Shown: positions 12,414 through 25,330 of the stretch, piece by piece
Numbering within the stretch: position 1 is the first letter of the stretch
How the letters are laid out: every line of letters begins with the position of its first letter
DNA from: Silene conica
Lineage: Eukaryota; Streptophyta; Magnoliopsida; Caryophyllales; Caryophyllaceae
Assembly (NCBI GenBank): GCA_029255685.2
Contig: CM055312.2
Span: forward strand, 52,176,202 to 52,240,201
Direction of reading: 5' to 3'
Length of the DNA stretch: 64,000 nucleotides
Position numbers and translations under genes: made by a program
The notes under the pieces: generated by a model
Databases searched by the model: none
Seen by the model: the letters and a program-made list of their open reading frames with translations, nothing else
Told to the model about the DNA's origin: nothing

Positions 12414-12990
12414 TGTAACAACTCGACCCACCACCGTCGTAACACACCCCCAATTAGATGGGAGGTAAGCCTTTGGGCCTATTATTTGTCCTCACTTAAA
12501 CCCAAAAGCACAAGGCCTTGTTACTAAGTGGTGGGTGGAAGCTATTATAAACATATCACAAGCCTCACATTTTACCGATGTGGGACAATTCATCACAATC
12601 TCATATCTCATACTCTTGGGGTGTTACAAACTCCCCCACTTAAAGAACACAACGTCCTCGTTGGGCCTCAAACTTGACCGCAACCAAGGCCAGAATCCTC
12701 CCCCGCTAGGTGTGTAACCCGGGTACTCCCGACCGCAGGCTCACCACACGGTCGCAGGGTCGCTCTGATACCATTTGTAACAACTCGACCCACCACCGTC
12801 GTAACACACCCCCAATTAGATGGGAGGTAAGCCTTTGGGCCTATTATTTGTCCTCACTTAAACCCAAAAGCACAAGGCCTTGTTACTAAGTGGTGGGTGG
12901 AAGCTATTATAAACATATCACAAGCCTCACATTTTACCGATGTGGGACAATTCATCACAATCTCATATCTCATACTCTTGGGGTGTTACA
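12414..12990 (-). mobile_element. TRIM element 1 inside the integrase of element C
   Basis: This is a terminal-repeat retrotransposon in miniature: two 215-bp LTRs (12414-12628, 12776-12990; TGTAACAAC to GTGTTACA) around a 147-bp interior, with target duplication CTTTT at 12409-12413 and 12991-12995. The interior has an initiator-Met primer site on the minus strand (TGGTATCAGAGC, within 12762-12774) and a purine tract (AAGTGGGGGAG) at the other end. It codes for nothing, so it must use proteins supplied by another element. The two LTRs look nearly identical, so insertion is recent. It is the deepest layer of the left nest. Confidence 0.95.
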
Positions 12991-14344
12991 CTTTTAAATG
13001 AGAATCAAATTCATTGCTTAGATATTCGCCGCCACGATCTGATCGAAGTGCTTTGATCTTTCTATTGGTTTGGTTCTCTACTTCATTTTGAAATTCTTTG
13101 AACTTTTCAAATGCTTCACTTTTGTATTTGATTAAGTAGATATACCCATATCTACTTAAATCGTCAGTAAAAGTAATAAAGTAGTCAAAATTTCCTCTTG
13201 CGGTGATTGTCATTGGACCACACACATCGGTATGTATTAGTCCTAACAAGTCACTCGCTCTCTCACCTTTTCCACTAAAAGGTGATCGAGTCATCTTACC
13301 AAGAAGACATGATTCGCATACTCCATATGATATGTAATCGAGTGGTTTGATGATATTAGTCGACACTAATCTCTTAATGCGATTTTTATTTATGTGACCT
13401 AGACGGCAATGCCAAATGAACGATTCATTTGGATCACTTGATTTTAGTCTTTTTGTTTGCACATTATGGACATCAATAGATTTTGAGTTGTTGAGTACAT
13501 AAATCCCATTTACGGAATTTGCTTGTCCTACCACCAAGCCATTTCGATGTATTTCACAAAAAATATTTTTGATCATGAATGAAAAACCTTCCATGTCTAA
13601 CGTGGCAACCGAAATGATGTTTTTAGATAAAGAAGGTACATAATAACAATCTTTCAAATACAACTCATAACCACTAGCTAAATGTAATACGTAGGTTCCC
13701 TTTGAAGAAACGGCTACCTTAGCCCCATTTCCAAGTCTGAGATCCACGTCACTTTTGTCTAGCTTCTCCACATTTCTTAGCCCCTGTAAATGATAACACA
13801 GGTGAGATCCACAACCAGTATCTAATACCCATGTTATAGAGGAGGTGAAATTAATGTCAATAACATATATTTCACATAGAGTCTTACTCTTTGGAGTGAT
13901 GATTCCATCTTTGATGTCCTCCAAATATGTGGGGTAGTTACGCCTCCAATGGCCAAACTCAAAACAATGGTGACAAATTTCAAAAGGTTTAGCACCCCTC
14001 TTTCTGGTTGTAGTAGTCCCACTAGCTACTCCCTTCATGGGTCGCTTTCCTCTCTTCATCCTTTTAAACTTCCTTCCATTCTTAATGGAAAGAGGTGTTC
14101 CACTTGTGCTCCCACTCATCTTCTCATCCCCTTTTGTCTCTAAAGACATTGAGTTCATTTGAGAGATAAGATTATCATAATCATGATCAGTCATCACGAT
14201 CTGTTTAGGCGGAGCAGAAGTGGTTACTAGACAAAGTTTTCCATTGTTGTCGATCGTAAAGCGCAGTTCTCTAGTCGGATCATCTTCACAGTATTTTTGC
14301 CAGTTATCAATGGTGATAGGAATGAGATTATTGAAAGCATCCAT
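12991..14344 (-). pseudogene. Short gag remnant, protease and integrase N-terminal half of element C
   Basis: The start MDAFNNLIPITIDNW is followed by about 120 residues that do not resemble the copia UBN2 gag, then a basic stretch (KRMKRGKRPMKG) and a knuckle CHHCFEFGHWRRNY in which Tyr replaces the last Cys. Protease has DTGCGSHLC. The pre-integrase zinc region shows HCRLGHINKNRIKRL and CESCLLGKM. The integrase core has HTDVCGPM, TFTDDLSRYGYIYLI and SDRGGEY, up to the TRIM. The upstream leader contains no further gag. Loss of some 200 residues of capsid domain is the main oddity. Confidence 0.88.
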
Positions 14345-16775
14345 TTTTCAATTACTACAAGAGATGAAGGAAAAATTAACATTTATCGTTTTGTAAACTT
14401 GTAAATGAGATTGACAAGTTATTGCATCTATAAAATGACCTCAATCCAATTTTATAAATGATTCCAAGACCCAAACCCATACCCCCGAAATCGTGAACCA
14501 CTGGAACTCCGACCCAAAGATATGGTTTGGTGGGTTAAACCGGTTCTACCATAGAACTCTTGGTTGATGACAAATCATAATTTATTCATCTTAGCCCGGA
14601 ACACATTGACCACTGGTCCTCTACACTTCCGTTGAGTACAAACCAAATTTCAAATGCATCGGGATGCGATCCGCCCACTGGACTGAATCCACCCCATCGC
14701 CCCACTTATCCTACGTAATGGGGTTCGTACTGCCCACTGGACTAGCACCACCCCACGAAATAGAAGCTCATGGGTTCTACTATTTGGTAAGGTTAATTCT
14801 CAATTGTTTTGTTTAATATAGAGGTCTTGTCAATTTATTATCTATCTCCTTTAAGCGAATTAAATCGGTGAACTCGATAATTATAATTGACACGGTCGTT
14901 TATAACGATCTAAACTAATATGCATGTTTATGGCGATTTGGCTATGCATGCAAACATATTAAAATGCAAAAATAAAAGCAATAAAGCAATAAAATCCTAG
15001 TATGGCCTTCCTAGTAATAGTAAAAACTAATTAACTATTACAAATTCGGAAACCAACTCCATGGTCCCTTGAACTTCATTGGCACGCCATCCAAGAAAAC
15101 ACCGTCTTGTCGGAACTCCTTTCCGTATGGCACCGTCTTTTGGTTCTCCGGAATTACAATAAAATAATATACATACTCTATTGTAAAACTGCAAATAAAT
15201 AACAAACCCGTGATACGAGATCGCATAAATTACAACCGAATCAATATTCCCTTTCATTACGGGTAATATTGATTAAAACTAAGGCCATACTAAGAAAAAA
15301 TTACATAATTCCAAATGATATAAATAACATTCAAAATATGACATTCATATTAAATAAAATGAAATAATAAAATATGTATGCACATGCTCAATTTTTAATG
15401 CCAAATCGCCTTATGGGAGCAAATATCTCATATTTGTTTACGGTTTTTACGGATATGCGCGATTTTAACTATTAAAATCATCAAAATTACATAAATCTAA
15501 TTTATGTCCAAGTTAATCATCCTAACTTACTTTAGGAATCAATGTTTAGTCTCTACAAATATTTGATCATGATCTAACTTGATTTTGCATTATTGTTCAT
15601 AAATTACTTGTATTTTCGGGAAAAATAAACAAAATATGGCCAAATGAGTCAATAAAATTCGAAATTTAAAATTCAAAATTTTAAACTTTCCGGAAATTTT
15701 CTAAACATTCAGAAATTATTAAAATGGTCTTTTGCAAATATATATGGTTTATTTCTTAAATAAATCGTATAATAGTCGTTTTTATGATTAAATATCCGAT
15801 TTAAATTATAAAAACTTGTGATAAATTGCTATAAATTTTTAGTCATCCTAAAATACATATTAGAGTCTGAAAATGACCAAAAATTACAGACCATACTGGA
15901 AAATTTTATTTTCGACTCATAAATCATGATTATTAGGTAATTAACTCATTAAAAATTAATAATCATAAAAACAGAAAATTTTTGATATCCAACTTTTAGA
16001 TCTGATGTTCCTATTATATAAGACATCCATGGGTAAAATTTTATGTCATAATATTAAGATTAACTATTTTTAACACAATAAGTCATTATTTGGCCGATTT
16101 TAACTATTAAAATCACAAAACATGCATCACTTGAGAACAAATTCCCAAAATTTATATACATTCTGTAAATATTGCATGTGACATTGTGTAAAATTTTTAT
16201 GGCAAAATTCCAACTATAACTATTAAAGTCGAATTTGAGTCACTATTAATCCGATTTTTACTATAAAAATCATTAATCATGCAATACAAGTCCAATAAAT
16301 CCGAAAATTTATACAGGTATTTTATATATTGCATGTGACTTCTCATAAAAGTTTTAAGTTAAAATTCGAAATATAACCTTCTATACCCATTTTTACTCAG
16401 ATTATGACTATTTATCTCATAAAATTCATAATCCATGCATATTAACTCCATTTCTTAAGAAAAAACATATACAATATATTAAATATGCATGTGAGAACAT
16501 ATCAAAAAATCTCGGCCAGAAACTATTTTTAACTATTTTTCTCATTAATTGTTATTTAAAACCGATTTAAACTACAAAATATACAAATAAATATAAAAAT
16601 GAACAATAAAAATCCATAAAATTATTTTTATGTCCTAAAACCATTTTAGAATCAGAAACTTTAACATGAAAAATTATTTTGTGATTTATCATAATAAACA
16701 CAAAATTTTCGAGATTTATATGTTAATTCATTTAACATAAAACATGAATCCGATCATGCATGCAACAACCGTAAA
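14345..16775 (-). other. Element C leader (5' untranslated region)
   Basis: This is about 2.4 kb of AT-rich, ORF-poor sequence between primer site and coding start. Near the coding end (14461-14770) is a GC-richer block with four copies of a CCACTGG(A) core at about 14498, 14610, 14675 and 14734, at least one of them in a hairpin (TGGGGT at 14719 facing ACCCCA). Most of the leader is closely matched by 49560-51960 in element G. This is where a packaging signal would be expected, but no packaging function is shown by the sequence. Confidence 0.7.
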
Positions 16776-16787
16776 GCTCTGATACCA
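16776..16787 (-). promoter_or_regulatory. Element C primer binding site (initiator tRNA-Met)
   Basis: The minus strand reads TGGTATCAGAGC, complementary to the 3' end of plant initiator tRNA-Met, two bases from the 5' LTR. Confidence 0.9.
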
Positions 16788-16789
16788 CT

Positions 16790-18057
16790 TGTTAGGAACT
16801 AAGTTCCTTATATTACACTCATATCTAATGTGAGTTTTGTTTCTTTAAGTTTAGTCATAAAACTTAAATAGATCTTATGCATGCATGATGATATCATAAG
16901 ATGTGATAGTCCTTACATTGGTTTTAGAAGGTTTATACTCAATAATCACCTATTATTTGAGTCTTCAAAACCCGAAATCCTCTTGTAACGATCTAACAAA
17001 AATCGTCTCCTAAAGGTGCGTATCAAGGACCCGATCTCAAACTAATACTATTTTTGTTACTAGAAAAATAGAATTAGTATACTAGAAATAATAATAATAT
17101 TACACTTAATATTATTCGAATAAAATGATTTTCAATACTAGAATTATTAATCTCTAGTAAGCATATTGAGAATTGGATGTTGTAAGAATAAGGACTAAGT
17201 ATTGAACAACTTCAAGTATTCATGAAGAGTGTTGTGTATATATATAGGAAGCAAGATGACCTTGCTTGTTGGAGCAAGATGGCCGGCCATCTCAAGCAAC
17301 CCAAAGCCAATGCATGGCCTTCTATTACTTACACAAAGCACATAATATGCCTTACATATCTTACACATCCTTACACACCTAAACATAGGTTTAGTGTGTA
17401 ATACACATAATCACATTGTGTGTCCAATGTCACGGCTGAAATGAGGCTTACAATAGACCCATTTTATTTTTGTCAATTGTGTTAATTTGTAACATGTCAC
17501 ATATGTCCTATAACACATGACCTAATTTGTTAATTATGCAATTTTACCGTTTTAAAATATATAATTCACAATTTTATAACATTTAAATAATACTATTAGT
17601 AATTCGAAATTACTATCTTATGAAAATGTAATATCATAATTTTAATTACAACTCTTTGTAATTTTATGATCAATCGTGTTTATTCTCAATTTAATCGTTT
17701 CCTAAACGAATAAATAAAATCATGTAATAAAACTATTTTATTACCTTTTATTATCATAATCCTATTATAATAATGTTCGTTACGAAAAATCATTTCAAAT
17801 TTCTAGTTATTAATTAATTCGTATCCAATACAATGTTAATTAATTATTCCATTGAGACGGAATTCCCTAAAGATATGACCTTAAGGGATCAACTGATCAC
17901 CACCATCATATGACGATAATGTCAAACTCTAGACAGCCAATCATTATCGATAAATGTTGATCAGTTGACTTTAAAAGAGTAACACTCCCAGTTGTCTTTC
18001 ATTCAAATGAGTTTTAATTACGTCAACACACTATTGTCGAGGACACTTCCTCCAACA
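16790..18057 (-). repeat. Element C 5' LTR (right copy)
   Basis: This is the partner of 8117-9384. The run TATATATATA at 17237-17246 is the TATA-box candidate for minus-strand transcription. Differences from the left copy are mostly single bases, for example near 16985, 17018, 17220, 17548 and 17998. Confidence 0.93.
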
Positions 18058-18062
18058 GGTCT

Positions 18063-19323
18063 ATGTTACCTAATAGCTCCTTTCGGCCTATGCTATTAGT
18101 TCCTAGGTCTCACAATATTGGGTGTCAACAATAAAGGTGATTCCTAAAGTCTAGGTCACATACCTTTCAGTCTTAGTGACCTAGCCGTCTTAAAACGTTA
18201 ACCAATGCCCTTCCCGTATCTTTCAATCTTGGGTAAGTCATTACTAACATCCTACAAGTCTCCTTTCAGTCTCGTCATAGGGTATTATAATTAACGAAGC
18301 AAAACAGGTTCTCAACATACGCCGCATTGGTCGACTGACCGACTAGTTCAGTCGATCGACCAACAACCCTAGTCGACCGACCAGTTAAGTCGGTCGGGCC
18401 GACCAGAGTCTGTTACAGGTTGTCCAGGTTTATACCGTCTACGCAAATACTTACCTACATCCTAACATATGGGTTTAGCTACTCATAACCACAGCAAGAA
18501 TGATAATAACAATTGAAATAACGGAATTCATAGCAAACAATATGATAAACATGCGATTAACAATAACGTTTTGGGATTCTACACTAACCGGATACTAGCA
18601 ATTCTATAATAAATAACAATAAGAAACTGAAATTAAAAGAGAATTACCGCGAAAAGAGAATTAGGGCAGAAGATAGAACTTATTGAATTGCGTGGAACGA
18701 GTGTTTGAAAGAACGAATTAAGAACAATGCTAAAAACTAAGGAATACAGTAACTTTTTGTGGAAAGATTATTGTAAGACTGGAAACTAAGTAAAACTCCT
18801 ATGAAATCTCATAATCAGTCCAAATGACGGATTGGCTAAAATAAGAATTCTCTTGCTTGACCTAATCCCAACACGGGCTTTTTGGATTTTTCTGAAATCC
18901 GCGCTGTGGTCGACCGACCAGGTGATGCGGTCGGTCGACCGGTTCTCGGGCCCAACAAGTCTTCTGTCTTCCAAATATGAATTCCGAACTTGAGGTATCA
19001 GGTACTCTGGTCGACCAACCAAGGTTCTGGGTCGGTCGACCGGTTTTCCTGAGTGTCAGCTCTTGAATTCTCCTTAAGTCGGTCTTATGGTCCTTGGTTT
19101 GCGCATTGGGTGTTGTTTCCTCCCTGTTCCTTGGTTCCTTTGGTTATGCAAACTTCCCGAGGGTAGCATTGGCCTGAAAGCGCCTCGTTTCCGCATAATT
19201 CTGCAAAAGAGCATAAAAATACGAAAGTAGACAATTGTTGGGAAATAAAGGCTAAAACATCGTAAATGAGCTCTAAAATGCGTGTGAAAATAGATGTAAA
19301 ACATCATAAATAGACACGCATCA
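18063..19323 (-). repeat. Element B 5' LTR, second segment
   Basis: It resumes B directly after the GGTCT duplication and matches 1412-2682. It carries the same GTCGAC clusters (about 18328-18412 and 18906-18940), with small differences inside the palindromes. It ends GCATCA followed by TTAAG. Confidence 0.9.
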
Positions 19324-19328
19324 TTAAG

Positions 19329-19621
19329 TACACTTAACTATTAAATGACATTTTACCATTTTATCATTATAAAACGTGTCTTATAATAAATAATTAGTTA
19401 ATTTTAAAACCTCTTGTAAATATTATTAACTAATTACCTCCGCGTCACTCTATACCCATATTATGAAATATTTTAGGTAATTAAAAATTAATAACTAATC
19501 TCCAACTAACATTTATTAATTAATTATCACATAATTACATAATAAATTTATTTATCCCGCGTTCGTAACTCATCATCAACAAATTCACTTGACTTATATA
19601 AAGTCATTATATACAAGTTAA
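19329..19621 (-). repeat. Element A 3' LTR, middle segment
   Basis: This matches 27951-28245 in the right LTR (TACACTTAA.TATTAAATGA through TCATTATATACAAGTTAA). It ends at the GTTAA duplication of solo LTR S. Confidence 0.85.
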
Positions 19622-20816
19622 TGTTACTTTCTTAAACTCAATGTAGTCATACTAAATATAATTATCTCATAATACAAAAGATCTTATGCATGCATAACTA
19701 AATAACCGAAATATAGAGAAGTAATTTATCCTTACATTGATTCTATTTCGGCTAAAAAGGGGCACAAACAAAGACACCTTCTTTGTTTGTTCTTGAGCTT
19801 ATATACTCGGATTGATCCTCCTAAGTCCCCAAAATAGAAGACCTCCAAAAGTATTGCACCAAGACACACTCTAATAAAATTTGTAATTACTTGTGCTAGA
19901 AATAATTACAAATAACCTAGTTACTTATTATTATCTTATAATAATATTACTATGTAAAAACAATATCAAATATTGATGGAGAAAATGGAGGAACTACACG
20001 GCTAAAATAATAAGAGAGAAAAACAATTCTTTCTTCTTATTTCAAACCTCATGCACAATATGAAAAATGAATAATTCTAGAGAGAAGAGAACAACTCTTT
20101 TTCTCTTCTCAATATAGGTGGCCGGTTGGTAAGGGTGCCCTATGCATGGGCACCAAGCCAACACCACTTGACATCACATGCAAAATAAAGAATAAAAAAT
20201 ATTTATTTTATTTTATCTTATAAAATGTTACAATACACAATTTGTAATATGTCTTGTGTGACCACCTCACATGGTCCATATTACAAATAATATACATTTA
20301 TCAATTATGTAATGAATAATAAAACATTTTATAAGTTTAACCAATTTAAACATTAATTCTCATAACAAGTAATAATCCGATTATTACTTTTATTTATTTT
20401 ATAATATTATATTAAAACATTTCTAATATAATTAATTCATTCTCGAAATAATGTTTCATAAACATTTAATTTTAGTAATGACATTTCATTTACTAAAATC
20501 TTACAATTTATAATCATATTATATATATTCTCCTTACACAAAATATAAACTAGGATCGATATGACTAGTATCAATATATAGTAATATCATTTTCTATTAA
20601 TAGAGCTGTCCTAAAGGTGTGACCTAAAGGGATCAACTGATCACCACCGTCATACGAGAGTAATGTCAAACTCTAGCAAGCCAATCATTACCGATTAATG
20701 TTGATCAATCGACTATATGATGAAGAATCACCCCATGAGTATTCTTATTGTAGATTTATCAATGATTAATATTCACTGACGTGATCGCACTATTGTTGAG
20801 GACACATTTCCCAACA
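19622..20816 (-). mobile_element. Solo copia LTR S
   Basis: A single 1195-bp LTR, TGTTACTTTC to CCCAACA, flanked by GTTAA at 19617-19621 and 20817-20821. No interior remains, so it arose by recombination between the two LTRs of an inserted element. The right end holds the GGGATCAACTGATCACC block common to A, C and G, but the rest differs, so it is a separate subfamily. On the minus strand a TATA candidate is not obvious. No ORF is supported. Confidence 0.9.
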
Positions 20817-20821
20817 GTTAA

Positions 20822-21061
20822 TAATTATATTATATCTCATATAAATAATTAGTCTATCCATTTGGGCATCGTCCTATAGGGGTGACGTCGAGGGATCAAC
20901 TGATCACTGCCGTCATACGACAATAACGTCAAAATCCAGTCAGCCAAGCGTTACTGATTTACGTTAACCAGTTGACAAGTATATTACAACATAAATCTCT
21001 GATATTCCTTGTACGAGATTTATTATGTATACGCACTATTCTAGAGGACACTACTCCAACA
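20822..21061 (-). repeat. Element A 3' LTR, last segment
   Basis: This matches 28889-29124 in the right LTR and ends CTACTCCAACA. The following bases (21062-21072) form the purine tract on the minus strand (GTGGGAGAT). Confidence 0.88.
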
Positions 21062-24000
21062 ATCTCCCACTTGTCTGACACAAGTGTGCGTAACCAATTC
21101 TCTTGTCCAATATAATAATCTCCTACTCAATGCAAGAGGTCTTTCAGGTCGTTCTTGCACGTGATCACATCATAAAGTGGTTTCCTCGATCAGGAGAATG
21201 ACTGTCTAACCGGATAATCTACTATAGATCACATCCAAGCGTGGCCACGCATTTCCAGTCACCTCTCCTCGAGTGGCCTAGAGATATATTTATATATTAA
21301 CATAGAAGGACAATCCTGTTGACGTATTTTCCTCGTTCGATACAGATCACAATGACCCATAAGATGCCCATTAGCCTCCTGTTACAGCACGACGTAGAGC
21401 AAAAACCAAAGCCACGGGAAACTGAACGAACTTAGACAAATAGTCATAAGTCAAAAGAATCGATACGAAGGAATAAATAGAAATCCTCGCCACGACCAGG
21501 CAACATAAAGGACTCTATAAATGGTCACTGTCCGACAAAATGTCTCTACATTCTGCCTATGTAATCGACCAGCCATCTCTATGGCCATATGACAGTCGAA
21601 TTCGTCATCTATCGCCATACAATCTAGTCACTCCGAGACGTCACCTCATTAAGTAACTAGGGACAATATACAATGTTAATACAATTCACTTAATAGGGTT
21701 CGAAATTGTCACTACAACCTATTTGGATAAAAACAAAGTATAACTAATATCCAGTTAGCACTGAATATATAATAGTTTTTTAAAACTCAAACGATAAATG
21801 TTATTCTCATATATGTAAAAATAATTGATACACTATCAGATTATTACACATCATATAATCTGCAACAATTCAATTACCCTATTTCAATCACATTGAAACG
21901 ACATGACTATCATGTTTAGCCTTCAATAAGACCTTGGTTTAAAATCAATGACACCTCATCTTACCAAACCAACAATTGTTATTTCCCATTGTTTCACATG
22001 ACTGAAATCACATGTAACTTAGTTAAGTACATGTCTAGACTTACTCTAGACTATGGCACCCTTGCCTCGAAGATAGCTCCTATTGTTTTCACGGTATATC
22101 ATGATAGGATATGCGGCTGCACGAGCTACTACTAGTCCTTGCATATTGTCAAATCTAAGCTACTTCGTATCGCAATCGAATATTATGAAGTACTCAATTT
22201 CCGTTGTAAAATCCGCAATGTATGACTGTCTGAAACTCTTTCAGCAGATCAACTCCTCATAGCCAATACGGGATTTCAAACAATCCCTATATGTTTTAAA
22301 GTATGGTGTTTAATGTATATTTTACATAAACCACAACAAACATTCATGCAACTCCTTACATGAATTATAAATATCAAAATATCAAAACACTTAGTTTTAT
22401 TTTCTTAGTTATTCTTCTCAAGTACTAAATGATAACTAATTTGGCTATTAAACAACCTTCACTTAACTTTGATTAATAAAACTCGCAATACTCAAAGTAG
22501 ATGAATTGTCAAGACAATAATACATCATAGCGTATAAAATTAATCCGCCAGCGGAAGCAATTGGAATCAATTCTATTCATGAGTTCAACTTTTTTGAACT
22601 ATTCAAGAATCTCATCTACATAAGACTCCTAATAAAAAGCCTATATCCCTCCTTGATTTATCTAATAAATCTGGATATTTTAAGATGTATTAATATTCTC
22701 CTAAGTCTTTCATCATTCCAAATGATTTATATACCAACTATATAAAGACTCATAAGACTACCATACTCCCACTAAACTTCATGTGTAAACATAATTCCTC
22801 AACATCTTGAGAAATGCTTTATAATATGATCAACCAATCATCCCAACTCCATGATGCTCTCTTAAGATTTCTTCTTAAGTTAGGTCCAATCTATAATATG
22901 ATCAACCAATCATCCTACTATCAAATTAACAATTATGAAATGCAACAATTGCCAGTATAATCCGAGTTTATAGAAGCATTGAAACGGGTGCAAACCCTTT
23001 TTTACCAATTAAGCCTAAAAAACATCTTTTTATTCAAGTCAATTACATTGAAGAGGTCAAACTTCTTAATGTAAATATACCAGGTTATTTACCTGATAAT
23101 TACACTTGAATTCTAATTCGGATTAAGATGGCTTCTATAGCCATTGAATAGAGTTGAAACTAGAAACAACCTGTTAAACAACCTCTTTCTAAGTAAGAGG
23201 TATCATAATTTTTTTTATATTTTTTTTAAAAAATAACGCTTTATCACCTTTGTCATTTTCAAAAAGTTACACTATATCATCATCTCTAAAGAGTGATGGA
23301 TTTTAACCTGGCCTCGTAGATTCCGAACAAATAAATACTCTATTAGACAATAAGAAAACAATTTTCTTCCGTCATTTGTGGCTCTTCAACATTTTCTCCC
23401 ACTCTGTCATTTAGAAATAGACCTCTTTTCTATAAAGACAGTCTCATGAGCGACAAACACTTTATTCTCATGAACTTATAGGATAAATGACCACATGTTT
23501 TTATCCGGATAAATTACAAATTAGGTACTCTACCTCTCCATATCTAATATGGAGTGAATATGGTTGTTTAAAAAGGTACTTTGATTTAGTTGGAAAAAAA
23601 TTAGTAGACAAAATAGAAAGACCCCAATTGTATAATCAAGTGGTTCAATAAAACTTGACTAAAATCAAACCATATCATGTAGGTTTGATATCTTTTTCTT
23701 ACCACGCCTTATCAAATAATGTGTGTTAGAGAAAGTTAACTTGTGATACTATATCACATTTCTTTTGGTGAAAAACAAAAGTCATCACTTAGTTATACTT
23801 TCCACGTTCGGAACGTGAAATATGATCTTATAGTCTTACTGGTTATCATATTTACAATAAAAACTCTTTGATCTCATCAAGAGTTTTTCTTTATACCTCG
23901 TTTAGTAGAGAAACCACTATCTTTCTAAACTGTTGGTAAAAGAAAAGAAGTAAATGTAAACTACTCTGATTGAATTTGTTATTCGATCATCCACATCAAC

Positions 24001-25330
24001 ATGTGATTAGGATGAATAATCTTATACTCGATTTCCTTTTCAACGAAAAAGGTACGAGTTATCTTGCTTTGAATTCAAGATTCACATATATCATAAGATT
24101 CACAATCAAATGATTCATGAAGACCTATTTTACAATAGTCTTTGAATGCAATTTCAATCCAGAACTAAGATTAGATCGGGGTCACACCAAAATAATTATG
24201 AGACTTTTATATTTTATATTCTATATGATATATATAAATGTATCTAGTTTAGGTGAAAAATAACCAACATTTAGATTGGTATAGCCATAGATCAAATCAC
24301 GGCAAATTTAGGTACAAAATTTGTTTATATCACATGAGTGAAACCCTATGTGCCTTAAATAAAACCTTTATTAAAGCACTATTCTAAAACAGAAAACTAG
24401 ATTAAGTAAATTTTTATAACACTTATAAGCCTCATAATGAAATGACCACTACCGTAGTTCCATTTCCTACGAGATAATTGACAATAGTTAAAATCTAATC
24501 GTCATACGATTATTATCCCATGAACTAATAACAATTATTATAACCTCTATCGATATCAAATATTGATGAAGTGGTACACGTATAAATAATGTCAATCATA
24601 TAGATATCTAGAGAAAGGAACCTTTTAGGTGTCACACACCTAACTTTATTATTCTCAAAAATTAGGGATATTTTTCTATTAATGTAATATTTCAATTAAA
24701 ATATCAACAAATTTGGTTAAGATTGGCCTTGCATTATGGTTTGGTGTTGCTATTTAAAATAGCTTATCCTTATTAACCTTTGCCTTAAACCAAAAACTTC
24801 AACCAAATTCCCTCTTGAACCTCGTCCTAATCTTAACTATTAAGATATATACATCCCTCTTAGAGCTCCCACTCACTTCTAAGAAACTTAGTGAAGTGAT
24901 TGTGGTCATTGGTTAATCATGATTTCAAGCAAATCATATTACCAATCAGTTCCCAACGATTTAAGTACTTAAACAATCTAAGTATGAATAACCATTTATC
25001 TCACAAACAATAAGATTGTAGTAATATTGTTGTAAATAAAATGATATTGTAAAATTAAAACACTTTTGATTTAAGCTAAATCCAGTTTATCCTCTTCACA
25101 AGAGATCTTTACAACGGACAATATGAGGATCAAATGTAAATGCATTTTTCTAATTAGCTATGGTGGTAAAACGGAGAAAAGATCAATAATTGATCAAATA
25201 AGTTACCGTATACTCTTAGAAAACTATTTTCAAGTATAACGGATTATCGATTTTATAAATGGAAGAGCGAGTTAAATATATATAGTAATTGCGCGATATA
25301 AAATAATAAACGGAATAAGTGGGAAATTTA
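21062..25330 (-). pseudogene. Decayed copia gag-pol of element A
   Basis: No long frame survives, but blocks line up in order with element C. The RNase H region is at about 21900-22330 (GTACATGTCTAGACTTACT next to a block like 10341-10400). The RT region is at about 22500-23100 (CTCCCACTAAACTTCATGTGTA, like 11187-11212). The integrase end is at about 23390-23570 (TTTTCTCCCACTCTGTCAT, like 11959-11978). The rest is AT-rich with many stops and indels. It is clearly older than C and G. No part can be assigned a working product. Confidence 0.72.

Larger units (their letters stand above)
8117..18057 (-). mobile_element. Element C: recent Ty1/copia element with pol but no UBN2-type gag
   Basis: The ends are TGTTACG and CCAACA, with duplication GGTCT at 8112-8116 and 18058-18062. 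LTRs 8117-9384 and 16790-18057 are both 1268 bp and differ at about a dozen places by eye, so insertion is recent. All coding blocks on the minus strand lie in one frame: zinc knuckle, protease, integrase, RT, RNase H. They are broken by two stops between integrase and RT, one stop before RNase H, and a TRIM in integrase. The usual capsid part of gag is missing. The leader, primer site and 3' region are nearly the same as in element G. Confidence 0.93.
1098..19323 (-). mobile_element. Element B: non-autonomous Ty3/gypsy (Athila/Tat type), gag and protease only
   Basis: The ends are TGACACC and GCATCA, with duplication TTAAG at 1093-1097 and 19324-19328. LTRs are 1098-2682 and 7798-8116 plus 18063-19323 (the second split by element C), about 1.58 kb each. 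The internal region 2683-7797 reads on the minus strand as one frame of gag, linker and retropepsin, with no RT, RNase H or integrase. The primer site matches the 3' end of tRNA-Asp with two C-to-T type changes, as in Athila/Tat elements. LTR differences run to a few per cent by eye, so it is older than C, as the nesting requires. Confidence 0.9.
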